Shown: positions 33,579-44,315 of the stretch, piece by piece
How the letters are laid out: every line of letters begins with the position of its first letter
Position numbering within the stretch: position 1 is the first letter of the stretch
Origin: Cenococcum geophilum 1.58
Lineage: Eukaryota; Ascomycota; Dothideomycetes; Gloniales; Gloniaceae
NCBI GenBank assembly: GCA_001692895.1
Contig: KV748183.1
Coordinates: 2,170,001 to 2,234,000 of the forward strand
DNA: 64,000 nt
Reading direction: 5' to 3'
Notes under the pieces: model-generated
Told to the model about the DNA's origin: nothing
The model's input: only the letters and a program-made list of their open reading frames with translations
The model's database searches: none
Made by a program: the position numbers and the translations under genes

Positions 33579-33798
33579 TGTTAGGTAAAACCTAAGTAGA
33601 TAGTTATATAGCCGTAAGGTACGGGCGACCCTAGGGCAACCTAGGGGTGACTCGCCCGTAAGGCACGTACTCTACACGTACCTAGGGAAAACCCTTCCTA
33701 CCTCGCACACAGACTCCTCCTTTTTCCCTTAAGGATTCGTCTCTGTCTATACAATACACCTATTATTCTATCATTGGACTCCCTATCCACATCCTTAC
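33579..33798 (+). repeat. Gypsy B 3' LTR (220 bp)
   Basis: Begins TGTTAGGTAAAACC, retaining the canonical TG that is lost in the 5' copy. Same length as the 5' LTR. Confidence 0.9.
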
Positions 33799-34020
33799 CT
33801 TATAGTAGGCTAAATAAATTAAAATTAAATAAAAAGGGAAATCTAGTATCCTACCTTAGGGGGGATTTCTACCTTTATAGATTTCTACATAGTCCTAGCG
33901 TCTTATTATCCTATTATTCTATTATCTAATTTATATAAATTTTATCAAACACTTTTTATTTAGCGAAGGACAATAATAGCGCTCCTATTATATAATAGCG
34001 TCGGCTAAAAACAGCCGCTT

Positions 34021-34037
34021 AAGAAGGGGGGGGCAAT
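34021..34037 (+). promoter_or_regulatory. Gypsy A-1 polypurine tract
   Basis: AAGAAGGGGGGGG immediately before the 3' LTR at 34038. Its position fits plus-strand priming. Confidence 0.8.
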
Positions 34038-34240
34038 TATTAGGCTATAGAGACGTACTAGCCGTAACCGGCTTAGCGCAGGTGAGGCGTAGGCGAGGCG
34101 CCTATAAAACGTAGTCGCCCCGTATTAGAGAATAGTAGAATTCAGTTCTATAGTTTTACTTTATTAAGAACCAGATACTCTTTACATCCCGCTACTATTG
34201 TTATATTACTATATGCCCTAAGGACCTTAGCGTCCTAATA
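34038..34240 (+). repeat. Gypsy A-1 3' LTR (203 bp)
   Basis: Same length as the 5' LTR, ending CTTAGCGTCCTAATA, and followed by the TATAG duplication. The sites that differ from the 5' copy are transitions. Confidence 0.9.
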
Positions 34241-34245
34241 TATAG

Positions 34246-34466
34246 GAATTATACGCTATCTATTAGACCTTTAAAGGGATTTTTAATATAATATACGCTT
34301 TAATACGTATTATAGCGTAAGGGTTTTACTGGCGTAGCGTATGCTAATAGTACTTATAGGCTAATATGCCTCCTATTATAAAGGATAAGGAGAATAAGAA
34401 GAAGGGAGAGGAGGAGGATAAAGAGGGAGAGAAGGAGGAGAGGAAGAAGTTAGTAAAGCTATAGAT
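34246..34466 (+). pseudogene. Antisense ORF of gypsy A-2, second part
   Basis: Continues the frame of 20142-20756 across the gypsy A-1 insertion: ELYAIY, TFKGIFNIIYALIRIIA, then MPPIIKDKENKK and an acidic lysine/glutamate tail. It aligns residue by residue with the gypsy A-1 antisense frame (AIRYTFKGILNIIRALVRVIA, MSPIIRDKEENK). The acidic repeat is shorter here. Confidence 0.55.
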
Positions 34467-35438
34467 TATCTATATTTCTATTAACGTACTACTATTACTC
34501 CGCTATCATTTTATTATCGCCCTACTAGCGGGGTATCTAGTTACAATTTAATTATTCTAGTTCTCCTACCTACTTTCTTTTCTATTTCTCCTTTAGGGTA
34601 AAGTAATTATTATATATCTCCTTTACGTCCTTATTAATGTCCTCTACTAGGACCTATTGGTTATATTTTTCTAGCTAGCCTTTTTACTTAACTAGGTACT
34701 ATAAGGTCTAGTTATATCCCTTTCTTCTATATATTTCTTCTACCTTATACTAATCCCTTTAGTTTTCTTAGTTATTTAGCTTAATAGGCCCTAGTAATAG
34801 GTCTCTAGTAGTGCCCTTATATTATTATATAGCTTTAGTAAGCTAATATAGAATATATGGTAGATATAGTAAGATATAGGTAAATATAGCCAATATGCTT
34901 ACTTTCTAACTAGTTTAGCTATACTAAAAGGTTTAATAAAGCGTTCTATAAGCTTCTTATTTAGCCTTTTCTATTTAAGGTTCTTAGTTAATAGTAGAAC
35001 TAGATCCTCTATATTATATATTTATAGTAATAATAATAGTTATAGTATTTTGCCTATGCCTTAGCAGCGCTTTTCTAGTATTTTACTAGCGCTTCGCGTT
35101 TAAGGGATATTCTTTTAATTCTCTTAGGGGTGGCTAAAATAGAACTACTATTATCTGCCTTAACCTTATATTTTAGATATAGGTAAAATCTATAGTAGGT
35201 ATAGAACGGGCTTATACCTGTTATACTATATTTAGTATTATTATAGGCGAATTTGGCTAGTAATAAGAGGCCTACCTAGTTACTTTGCTTTTTTTTATAA
35301 AATATATAGAGGCAATACTTTAGGATTTAGTTTTAGCATTTTATTTGCCTATCTATTTATAAACAAAAAGCCATACTTAGCCTATGTTTTATCTTTATAG
35401 TAAAGTATAGCTCTAACTAGAACTTACTAGTAAATATA

Positions 35439-35470
35439 ATAATAATAATAATAATAATTTATTGCTTAAC
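35439..35470. repeat. TAA microsatellite, LINE 3' tail
   Basis: About nine TAA units abutting the target duplication. They form the 3' end of the minus-strand LINE copy. Confidence 0.85.
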
Positions 35471-36449
35471 GTCCGATTTGGATCCCTACTAGGCCCACGC
35501 GGACTACTCCTTATTTACATATAGGGAGAAAACTCTATTTAAGAAAAATGAGAAAACCCCGTAATCCATCTCCCCGCCTTTTNGGACTCGCNTACTTAGC
35601 GCCTACGAGTCGCCTATGGTGCTCTACTACCTTACTGTTTGACCTCCTTAGGAACCACTGCTGCCGTAATAAGCCTACGGACGCGCTAGTATCACAAACT
35701 TTTACTCTACTACTGTAGAGTTACTAGGGGGCACCTACTGCTCGCCCCCTTGCCTTCTATTACCATTTCCCTTACAACCCAGAACTAATTTAGCACATTT
35801 TAACTAATAAGCCACTGGGTGACCGCCTTAAGGCCTTTTTATATTAAGAGCAGTATATTATAGTTCTCTATGCCAGCTACTAAGAGCATTATTTCTTAAT
35901 TGGTGTGTAGGGGGCATAGCAGTATTACGTGTTTTGGTATCTGTCTTGGCTAGCCACATTCACATCTTAGGCTACCTACTGGGACACCCACCCAGTAAAG
36001 CCAATCTTTTAGTCCTATTATTCCTGTTCTTAAGAGTATTGCTATTATGTTTTCTGCCTTTATTAGGCCTTCTTGGAGCCCTTAGGTATTTACCCCCCAT
36101 GGCGTTAACCATGCTATAGCTTAGGTTCGTCTTGCCTAAGTCAGCCTCTATACCTTCGACTCCTATTCGCCTCTCCAGCGTTAGTCCAACCAGTATTGCA
36201 TTACGGTAGATGGTTTCCCGGCGTTCTTGCGTGTTTTACTTTAGCTCCTTTCTCTATCTTGCTGTTGTCTTTGCTGACCTCTTACGCGTCTCCCTTCCTC
36301 CTCTATATAGGCCTGGGCCCTAAAGCGGCACCATTCTTCTTCTGCTTTCTTTACCTGTTTCTCTAATATCTCTTCCCTACTTTGGGGTTGTTGGTTTGTT
36401 CTCCTACGGGGCACCCTAGGGTCCCTCCATAGTTTACTTAGGCGTGTCG
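35439..36449 (-). mobile_element. 5'-truncated LINE tail (LINE-1 family) with TAA-repeat tail
   Basis: About 1 kb inserted in the gypsy A-2 integrase. ACTAGTAAATATA occurs at both ends (35426-35438 and 36450-36462), a 13-bp target duplication. Read on the minus strand it matches LINE-1 from about 3665 to 4148 and continues past it: EEILEKQVKKAEEEWCRFRAQ, then GSLRCECG and PKHVILLCPLH, the C-terminal zinc knuckle typical of Tad1 LINEs. It ends in a TTA microsatellite tail. Fewer Trp and Gln codons are destroyed than in LINE-1. Ambiguous bases lie at 35583 and 35592. Confidence 0.8.
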
Positions 36450-39240
36450 ACTAGTAAATATACTACTATAGCTTATCCGGGTAAGGTAGTACTTAGAGCT
36501 CGCTATAAGGGCAATATTAAGGCGTATATATATATATTAGTATATATTATAGGTAGAGATATAGTTTACAATATCCATATTTATACTAGGCTAGTAGTAC
36601 TTATATAAGAGTAGATTTAGAGTTTTTTTCTTATTAAAGTGCCTAGCTAGGGCATTATTACAGTAGATCTATAGGAGTTTTACACAAACTACTAGGTCTA
36701 GGGGTATATATAACCTTCTATAGTAATAAAGTGGTTTAGTAGAATTAAACTGCCATACTAGCTTTAAGTAGGCGTATTAATAGCGTCTTGCCATATCTAA
36801 GCTATTGCTACGATTTTATAGTATAAAGTTATCTTTAATCTAGAGTCCTTTAATAAGCCTAATAATAGTTTCTATACTAGACTTATAAGCACTCTCTTAA
36901 GTACTTACTTCCCTAACTTAGGTCCTTATTATATGCTACTTAACGGTATATATATAGGTTGCCTAGTTAAACTGTAATACTATATTACCTAGGCGTACCG
37001 CCGTTAGTTTACTAGCTTATAGCTATAGAAATAATACCTCTATAAAAGACTTGCTTTCCTATACACCTAATAGGACTTTTACCTTAGGTTAGTGGCCCTA
37101 TATTCCTAAAGTCCTTTAGAGTAGTAGTAGTATAGTGTCTTTTTTTAGCGGACCCCCTATATCTAGGGGTCGCCTTAATAGCGTATATATATAGTTTGTT
37201 TTTCCCGCCCTATACTTAATTATAAAGTTATAGGTAACTAATATTATAGCCTATCTAGTTTGCCGTCTATTAAAGGCATTTACTTTTATAAACCCCTTTA
37301 GATTATTATAATCTATAAGCACTTTTAAGCGGCTTAATAGCCCCTTAATAAAGTGTCTCTAATGCTTAAGAGCCTCTATAATAGCTAGTAGCTCTTAATT
37401 ATAGGTTTTATAGTTGCGCTTTACTAGTAAAAGCTTTCTAAATTAGAAGGCTATTAAATACTAAAGGCCGTCTTTAAATAGCTATAATATAATTACTACT
37501 AGGCCTTATATTAAGGTATTAGTCTCTAATTAGGTTAGTAATCCTAGTGTATAGTATTATAGGAGCGGCGCCGTTATAAAGGTATTATAGAGCCAGTATA
37601 TCGCCTACTCCGCCTCTTTTAGCTAACTAAAGGGCCTAGCTTTACGGCCGTTTTTTACTCCCTTAAGGAGATTAGTAATAGGCTTTATAATAGTAAAGTG
37701 CTTATAGATAAACTAGTAATAGATATTAGTAAAACCTAAAAAGATTTAAATATCCCTATAGAATTAAGGGCTCTTTTACTTAGTGATAGCTTCCACCTAG
37801 CTAGAATCTATTACTATGCCTTTAGGGCTAATAATATATCCTAGAAACTTAACCTCCTATATACTAAACCTATACTTCTTAAAGTTTATATATAGTTAGT
37901 ATTATTACAACCTACGTAGTACTTCTACTATATAGCGCTAATGTTCCTCTAGATTTTCTAAGAAAATTAGAATACTATTAAGGTAGACTAGATAGAAAAC
38001 GTCTACTAGTCCTAATAAGGCTTAATTAATATAGCCCTAAAAGGTCGTTAGTTTATTAGTTAGCTTAAAAGGTAAAACTAAATACTTAAAGTAACTATAA
38101 CGCGTACGGAATACTATCTTTTACTTATTGCTCTAACGGATGCAAAGGCGGTAATACGTGTTTATTAGGTCTAACTTAATAAAGATCTTAGAACCTACTA
38201 AGAGGTCTAAGGTCTTACTAATTAATAATAGTATAAGACAATTCTTAATTATTACCTTATTAAGGCCTCTATAGTCTATATAGAGCTATAGCTTTCTATC
38301 CTTTTTAGGTATAAATAAAATAAAAGCCTTTATAAAACTAGTACTTAGTTAGATCTAGCCTTTAGCTAAGGCGTTATTTAAATACTCCCTTAGTACCTCT
38401 AACTCCTTAACTAAGAGGTTATAGAGCGGTTTATACAGGACCTCTTATCCCTCTTTTAGGTTAATAGTATAGTCGCCCTAATAGTATTAGGGTAGCTTTC
38501 CTGCTTTCTTATATAAGAAGATATTACTAACTTCCTTTAACTATAGGGGAAGGACCAGTAAGCTGCCATTATCTTACTTACTAAGTATTAGTTTAGTAAT
38601 TACAAGGGTAAAGACCCTAAATTTTATCTAGAGAGACTTTATAAAACCTTTAGGGGTTTATAGCAGTAGGGATAAGCTATCTAGCTTTTATTGCTACGCC
38701 TTTACCTTATAGTTAATAAGAAGTTAAGCCTTCTTTAACCTTAGTATATCTAGGGTAATAGTAGGGGATATGTTAGCCATTTTATAGTAGATAATAGTTA
38801 CTTTTCTAATCCTACCCTAGCTATTCTTTATTCTTAATAGTACCTTATAGGCTTTATAGTAATATGCCTAAGTTTTATTTAACTAGAAGTAGGTAAGTAA
38901 TTCTGCATTTAGTGTCTTAAAGTTATACTTTATAGCGAATTACTAATTAATTATATTTATTTTACCGCCGAGATTAAGTATTACTAAGGCCTCCTTCTAG
39001 GACTATTTAGATAGGACTTTACCTAAGATAGTAATAGCTTATACCCTATAGGTATAAGGGGCTTTAAGGGCGCCTACCTTTTCCTAGTATAAAAATAGCG
39101 CTTACGCTATTAGGCGGCGGCTATTACTATTACTCCTTTAGGCACTATTACCACTAATATTCTAGCTTACTATAATTTTTACAGTTCTTATTAGATTAGG
39201 TTAAACCCCTAGCGGTATTACTTTACCCTTATTACGGCAC

Positions 39241-39600
39241 TAGCAGAACTTTACACCAGCAAGTTGCCACAGATTGCCGTATATTGCGGTCACGTGACGC
39301 GAAGATCTTATAAAATATCGAACGGCGCTACTCCTCTTCTTTTTTTCTTTCCCTAGCTTTAGATTCTCGTTTATAGACAATCCAATCGTATAGGCTTGCG
39401 CGACCCTTTTACCATACTTATATCTCAATTAACTAAGTCGCTAATATTATCTAAAGCTTACTCTACTCTTTCTTTCTAAAAAGAAACTTAAATATATCTA
39501 TAAGAATATAGAATAGGACCCTAAGGACATTACTAGGACTATAAGGATAGGACCTAAAAGAAAAGAATAAAACCCTAAGGAAAGGACCTATAAGATATAC
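39241..39600. other. Unassigned segment between gypsy A-2 and gypsy C
   Basis: About 360 bp that matches neither neighbour. It has a TATAAAATAT box at 39309, a pyrimidine-rich run near 39330-39355 and a run of GGACCCTAAGG / GGACTATAAGG-like units near 39510-39590. A 62-codon minus-strand frame is present but shows no recognisable feature. It could be an old LTR or leader fragment. Confidence 0.35.
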
Positions 39601-39793
39601 TGTTATAGAACGAGGGCAGTAGCTACAGAGCGTATATATTCAAGGAGTCTATAAGACGTTGCGCAATCAATTGTAAGGGTTAAGGGCGTAAGGAGGTAAT
39701 ATACCTACGCGTAGCTAACATAAGCTGTACGTAAGGTGTACGTAAAAGCACAAGGCTCTCCTATAGAGGCCCCTGCGGTAGGGTTCCGTAACA
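39601..39793 (-). repeat. Gypsy C 3' LTR (193 bp)
   Basis: Begins TGTTACGGAACC and ends CTATAACA on the minus strand, with intact TG...CA ends. It is preceded by the polypurine tract. No partner LTR is in the window. Confidence 0.75.
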
Positions 39794-39812
39794 CTACCCC
39801 CCCTCCTATAAA
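39794..39812 (-). promoter_or_regulatory. Gypsy C polypurine tract
   Basis: Minus strand reads AGGAGGGGGGGTAG directly before the LTR, the expected plus-strand primer site. Confidence 0.75.
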
Positions 39813-39926
39813 GGCGGAGCTCTAGTGACGCTGTAGTTACTATATATATATAGAAGGGACACTTAAGGTATAGAAAAGAAGAAAGGGGGGTATTGCTAAA
39901 GGTCCAAACAACGTTATATAATAAGG

Positions 39927-39991
39927 CTTAGCATCTAAGAATCCAACCAATTAGACAACTTTAACCGGCGGTCGAAGTTTCTGGACATCTT
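39927..39991 (+). other. 3' module with hairpin, shared with gypsy B
   Basis: CTTAGCATCTAAG, AATCCAACCAATTAGACAAC and the stem AACTTTAACCG / CGGTCGAAGTT. It matches 33361-33428 closely. Here it lies in the 3' untranslated part of gypsy C, antisense to that element. Confidence 0.6.
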
Positions 39992-40089
39992 AACAATATT
40001 CCGGTTACGTAATCGCACTTTACCGCAATCTAATGGCAATTTGCCCTTACGTGGCAATATATAACGGTTTAACTCTATAAGGGCTNCTA

Positions 40090-41285
40090 TAGAGGATTAG
40101 GTATAAAATCTCTGCTTAGGCCTAGTTTCTATAGGTTTACGTAGTAAAAGTTACTAATTAAATCCTTTATATTTTTAAAGCCTTCCTATAGTTGCCATTC
40201 TGGCTAATCTATATTAAATCCTATATATATAGCTCTATAGTAGAGCCGTTGTCCTCTACCTTTACTAAAGTATTTAGAGTTAATAATTCGTTTAACGGTC
40301 CACTCCTTATAGTTCTTATCTTCGTTCTTATCTTAGATTAGTACTAGTAGGGGTTTAGGCTATATCTACCCCGGTAAGGGGTTAGGCTAATAGAGGTGTA
40401 GTAGCTATAGGTAAAATATAGGCCATATCCCACGGGTGGCTAGGGTAGGTGGGAGTTCTAGCTTATATACGGCTCCCCTATTAATGACTTATTTAATTAA
40501 ATAGGGTCCAAGGTTCTTATAATTAAGTAACTTTATAGGCCTCTACGTAGAGATATTGCGTATATTTAGCTATACCTAGTCGCCAACACATATTTCCGGT
40601 GGTGGCGTTTTATAGTAGTTAGCAAAGTAGGCCTGCTTTACTTAAGCCTAGGCCATTTCTCCCTTACAGTAGTTAAGTAGATTTTTTATGCGGTTTATAT
40701 ACTGGTTAGCAAGTAGTATCTTAAGGCGTTTTCTATATAGTAGTTTCTTATTAATAGGTTCTAGTAGCTCTATGCCAGATTAGGGGTAATAACCCTTATT
40801 CGCGAAGAATGGGGTAAGTCCTATAGTGGTTAAGACGTAATTATTTGCTGTAAATTTACCTAGTAGGAGGTAATCTACCTAGTTATCTTGACTATAGGCG
40901 ACTACCTGTTATAGGTACGCTTTTATACTAGCATTAGCATTTTCTAGTTACCCAGCAGTTTTATAATAAAAGGATATAGATATCTTAATGGAGATGCCAA
41001 GGCGTTAACAGATTCGTCTTTATATATTAGAGTTAAATTATATACCTTAGTCGGACGTAATTAAGTTAGGTAGCCTATATAGTTAGTAAACTTNNTAAAG
41101 NAAGGCGTTAGTAACNTNNCTAANNNCTACGCCTTTAGTTAGGACGTAGTGGCGCTCTTTTATAAGTCGGTATATTATTATAAGGATGTTCTTATAAATA
41201 TAACCGTGTCGTTTATAGGGTGGTAGGTTAATAATGAAATCTATAGCGATATCTGCCTATTATTATATAGGTACTAGTAAAGGGT
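40090..41285 (-). pseudogene. Gypsy C integrase C-terminal part and chromodomain
   Basis: The minus strand reads INRIKNLLNYCKGEMAQA and QAYFANYYKTPPPEICVGDQV near 40700-40590, the usual integrase C-terminal region. LPPTLATRGIWPIFYL follows near 40440 and a chromodomain-like DENHEEW-type segment (EDKNYKEWTVKRIINSKYF) near 40330. It ends near 40090. Several ambiguous bases at 41095-41127 reduce certainty on its upstream edge. It joins the piece at 51810 once copia E is removed. Confidence 0.7.
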
Positions 41286-41290
41286 ACAGT

Positions 41291-41465
41291 TGTCAGATAA
41301 TCTGTATTCTCGGTGGCGCAGGACGTAAACGAGTCACGTGCACGGGGCCCGTGCTTTGTAAATATCTTCATCTAAGCCTAGGGGCCCTAGGTCAAGACAC
41401 GATCAAGATCAATCAATCAATCAACCCATTTCATCAATGAATAGCTTAATACGAGTTTCGTGACA
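41291..41465 (+). repeat. Copia E 5' LTR (175 bp)
   Basis: TGTCAGATAATCTGTATTC to GAGTTTCGTGACA. It includes CACGTG (41335-41340) followed by the short inverted pair CACGGG-G-CCCGTG, then a TA-rich stretch and several ATCAATCAATCA units. Confidence 0.9.
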
Positions 41466-41539
41466 GTTATAAGCCCAGTCCGCCGACTCAAGAAGCTATT
41501 CAGCTATTACTCATCATTTAAAGAAATTCTACCTCATCC

Positions 41540-41850
41540 TCACAGGACGATCCTAACACGAATATCGGTCACAGGACGACCCTGACACGAATATCGGTCA
41601 AAGGACGATCCTAACACGAGCATCCTCATCGTTAAAGGACGATCCTAACAACAGGACGATCCTAACGACAAAATTCTACCTTATCGTCAAGGACGCAGAC
41701 CCTGACAGAAATCCTACCTCAATTGTCACAGGACGAGATTCCACGAGATTCCACGAGATTCCACCTCAATCGTCATAGGACGATCCTGACGACCAAGACG
41801 ATCCTGACGACCAGGACGATCATAACGACGAGGACGATCCTGACAACAAA
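41540..41850. repeat. Leader repeats of copia E (AGGACGATCCTGACGA type)
   Basis: The leader between the LTR and gag is built from about 18-bp units AGGACGATCCTAACACGA/AGGACGATCCTGACGACC, plus three CGAGATTCCA units near 41731-41763. Some frames are open across it (Thr-Ile-Leu-Thr repeat) because of the period. Confidence 0.75.
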
Positions 41851-41929
41851 ATACCATCTTAATCCCTCCTTTGCCTATCAGTCAAATAACTCCACCGTTA
41901 AGTTCGTCAACTACGATCATCCTTAATAA

Positions 41930-44005
41930 GCCAGAAGACTAGGAACAATGGCTATGGCAGCTCCGAGCCCTTATAGATCAGCGAATTTGGGCCCACGTTG
42001 ACCCAGATAAAGCAGTACCTTAACGAGGTCTACTACAAGAACCAGCCTATCTAGAAGTTACAGATTTTAATGAGAATGTAACCTTATATGCGCAGCTCTC
42101 GACGAATTAATAGAGGGCGTATAAGAACAGCAGATGATACTACAACTAGGATATAAAGTATTTCCTAAAGCAAGAGGAGCACCTTTAAAAGATCCGCACC
42201 TAAATTACGTCTACAGTATTAATTTAGAAGAAGCTATTGCTTGACCCTTCCTTGACAGTCAAAGAATGGCTATCTTAACTGAAGGAGAACACCAAACCTA
42301 CCTTGTTGTTTATTAGGAAGAAGGTATAATACTAATACACAGAAGCCCTTAAGGGGTTTAAATAGTTGTCAAAATTGAACCTATGGCTAGATTAATAGGA
42401 ACATATAATAGTACTAGGAGAGAAGTATAAGATCCCTTAAATGTTAGAAGGAATCTGGCTTTAAGATTTAGCAGACGTTATTTAACCTTTTAGTAACGCC
42501 TACTATATAAAGTACACTACCGAGTTAAATAACCCTTAGAAGTTAAGATCTTCCAAATACTATAGAGTAGCAAAGGAGCTGTAAGAAGGACTTATAAGAC
42601 CCTTAAAGAAAGCTAATACTACTATAAGGGGGAGTACCTTTAATATAGACTTCGCAGAGTAAGCTATTAAGGATTACTCTAATACTACTAAAGGTTTATA
42701 AAGAGGAGCCTTAATACGTAATAAACGCTTAAAGAGAGCTGGGATATTAGTGGATAAGAAGACGTCCTATAAGAAGCTAACGCCTAAGTGCTTAGCGTGC
42801 GGAATACGAGGACACTCCCTTAAGGACTATTAGTGTTTATTTAAAGATAAGAGACCTGTAAAAGTTATAATAGGAGATGCTCGCATTAAAAAGGCATTAA
42901 AGAAGGTAGAAAAGAATAAGGACCTTACTGACTAAGTTGTAAAGATTAGACTTAAAGAATAAGAAGACGAGGCTTAATAACAATAGGATAAGAGCTAGGA
43001 AGTTAAGATTAAGGAAGAAGCTAATACAATATTCCTAGAATTGTATTACACCGGTTAACTCTATCTATTAAAGCTATTAACTATTCTTAACTTAGGAACC
43101 ACTCTTTATATCTTTAATAACCTCTCTTGTTTTTATAATTTTAAGAAAGCTCTAAGATACGAATACGTTATCGCCGGCAGCTTATAAGTGCCTATACTAG
43201 GCTACGGTGATATTACTATCTAAGTTATAAAACTAGATAAGAGCAAAGGAATCCTATGTCTTAAGGACGTTGCCTTTTATACGGACTTTAATATAAATCT
43301 AGTATTGTTCCGTCTACTTTAAAAATAAGGATACTACTAGGATAATAAAGAAGATAATAATCTTCTCGTTTAAAAGGATAATATAATCCTATATTAAATG
43401 GAAGAACGTTACGGATAATAGACTATTAAATACGTTTAATTAGGAAACTTAAAATCCGCATTTAATATTAGCCGTCTAACGCGCCGTTAATGGAAGCGGA
43501 TATTGTTAAGAGACGTATATCTAGACTTAAAAGGAGATATATGTTTATAGTATCTGCGTCTAGGTTATCTAGGACCTATAAGCCTTTATTATCTAGGTCT
43601 TAACGCCCTAAGAGTTAAGCTTTAAGGCCCAAAGACGATGGAATGTTAATACTGCAGTCTTGCTAAAATTAAGCGTTAGGTCTTACGAAGGTTCTTAAAA
43701 CGGAAAATTAATAAACCCTATCTTAACCTCTATATTAACTGGACTGACCTTAAGGAAGCGTATACTGGATTCGTATAAGTTATATTTATCTATAATACCT
43801 TAAAAAGAACCTTCTTGTATTTTATAACGACGCATAGCAAGAAAAAGGAGACACTATAAGTGCTTAAAGATTTCACCTAATGGATTTGTCTGAGGTATAA
43901 CCTTAAAGTTAACACTATTAGATTAGACAACGAGCTAGGGAGAAGGAGAACCCTTAAATGGCTACGGACGTAAGGGATTATATTTAAGCCTTTGGCGCTA
44001 TATAT
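41930..44005 (+). pseudogene. Copia E Gag, protease and integrase (first part)
   Basis: Gag starts near KPEDWEQWLWQLRALIDQRI at 41935 and carries a CCHC knuckle (KCLACGIRGHSLKDY) at 42790-42835. The protease region ends with FYTDFNINLVLFRLL near 43275. The integrase has the GYLGPISLYYLGLNAL entry near 43570, CSLAKIKR, and RLDNELGRRRTLKWLRT near 43915-43975. It stops at the DIRS insertion and resumes at 48805. The frame is cut by many TAA/TAG codons. Confidence 0.7.
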
Positions 44006-44117
44006 ACTAGCGTTTATATATTGCTTAGCAGCATCTACCTCAGCAACGCACAATGCTAAGACCTCCCGCAATATTCGCGAATATCGAACGCAGTCACTAC
44101 GTGGCTAATTCGCTTTC
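44006..44117 (+). repeat. DIRS-like split repeat A1 (112 bp)
   Basis: ACTAGCGTTTATATATTGC to GGCTAATTCGCTTTC. It differs from A2 at a few transitions (GCAACGCACAA against GCAACACACAA). Confidence 0.85.
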
Positions 44118-44315
44118 AATATCGCTAAACTCATTAATATTTATTATATATTTATCATCCATTTATTTAAGAATTATTTTATAACGCTATTACCGCTTAT
44201 AACTAACTGGGAGACTTGTACGCGTGTATAATCCTAATAAGTAAACCCACCTAGACGATCTACCTTAACTACACCATCGTCTACAACCGCTACACCCTCC
44301 TCCACTGGTTCTATA

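Larger units (their letters stand above)
27006..33798 (+). mobile_element. Gypsy B: complete chromodomain Ty3/gypsy element inserted in gypsy A-1
   Basis: LTRs of 220 bp (27006-27225 and 33579-33798) flank gag and pol in the normal order. The element interrupts the 3' region of gypsy A-1, whose sequence resumes after 33798 (compare TAGGCTAAA at 33806 with the reverse complement of 20180-20200). The target duplication is not clear: CGTAG lies left and TATAG right, which could be one site altered by RIP. RIP stops are frequent but the coding frames are easily followed. Confidence 0.85.
20757..34240 (+). mobile_element. Gypsy A-1: Ty3/gypsy element with both LTRs, inserted in gypsy A-2
   Basis: Two 203-bp LTRs (20757-20959, 34038-34240) flank gag, pol and a long 3' region that is interrupted by gypsy B. 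TATAG occurs on both outer sides (20752-20756 and 34241-34245), a 5-bp target duplication. It is inserted in the opposite orientation within another copy of its own family. A polypurine tract precedes the 3' LTR. LTR differences are C/T and G/A. Confidence 0.85.
19925..39240 (-). mobile_element. Gypsy A-2: Ty3/gypsy element on the minus strand, truncated and twice interrupted
   Basis: Read on the minus strand: pol from 39240 to about 34600, a downstream region to 34246, a jump across gypsy A-1 (20757-34240), and the rest from 20756 to about 19925. The order matches gypsy A-1, for example 39180-39240 against 22060-22120, and 26445-26991 against 20756-20210. The gag and 5' LTR are missing (truncated at 39240), and the 3' LTR is not found. 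A LINE tail sits in its integrase. The insertion of A-1 duplicated TATAG. Confidence 0.75.
34590..39240 (-). pseudogene. Gypsy A-2 Pol
   Basis: The minus strand reproduces the gypsy A-1 pol order: protease side near 38950-39000, RT with YLNSILIF near 37955-37985, RNase H near 37200-37650, integrase from about 36900 to 34900, chromodomain-like end near 34600-34750. The integrase is split by the LINE tail at 35439-36449. The copy begins at 39240 inside what would be the end of Gag, so the capsid part is absent. Stops and Asp-to-Asn changes are abundant. Confidence 0.7.

Noticed and set aside
35934..36119. 61-codon hydrophobic plus-strand frame
   Set aside because: Antisense to the C-terminal part of the LINE ORF2 fragment; the Leu-rich look comes from reversed codons.
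39240..39428. 62-codon minus-strand frame beside gypsy C
   Set aside because: No motif, short, and it lies in an unassigned segment with LTR-like features.
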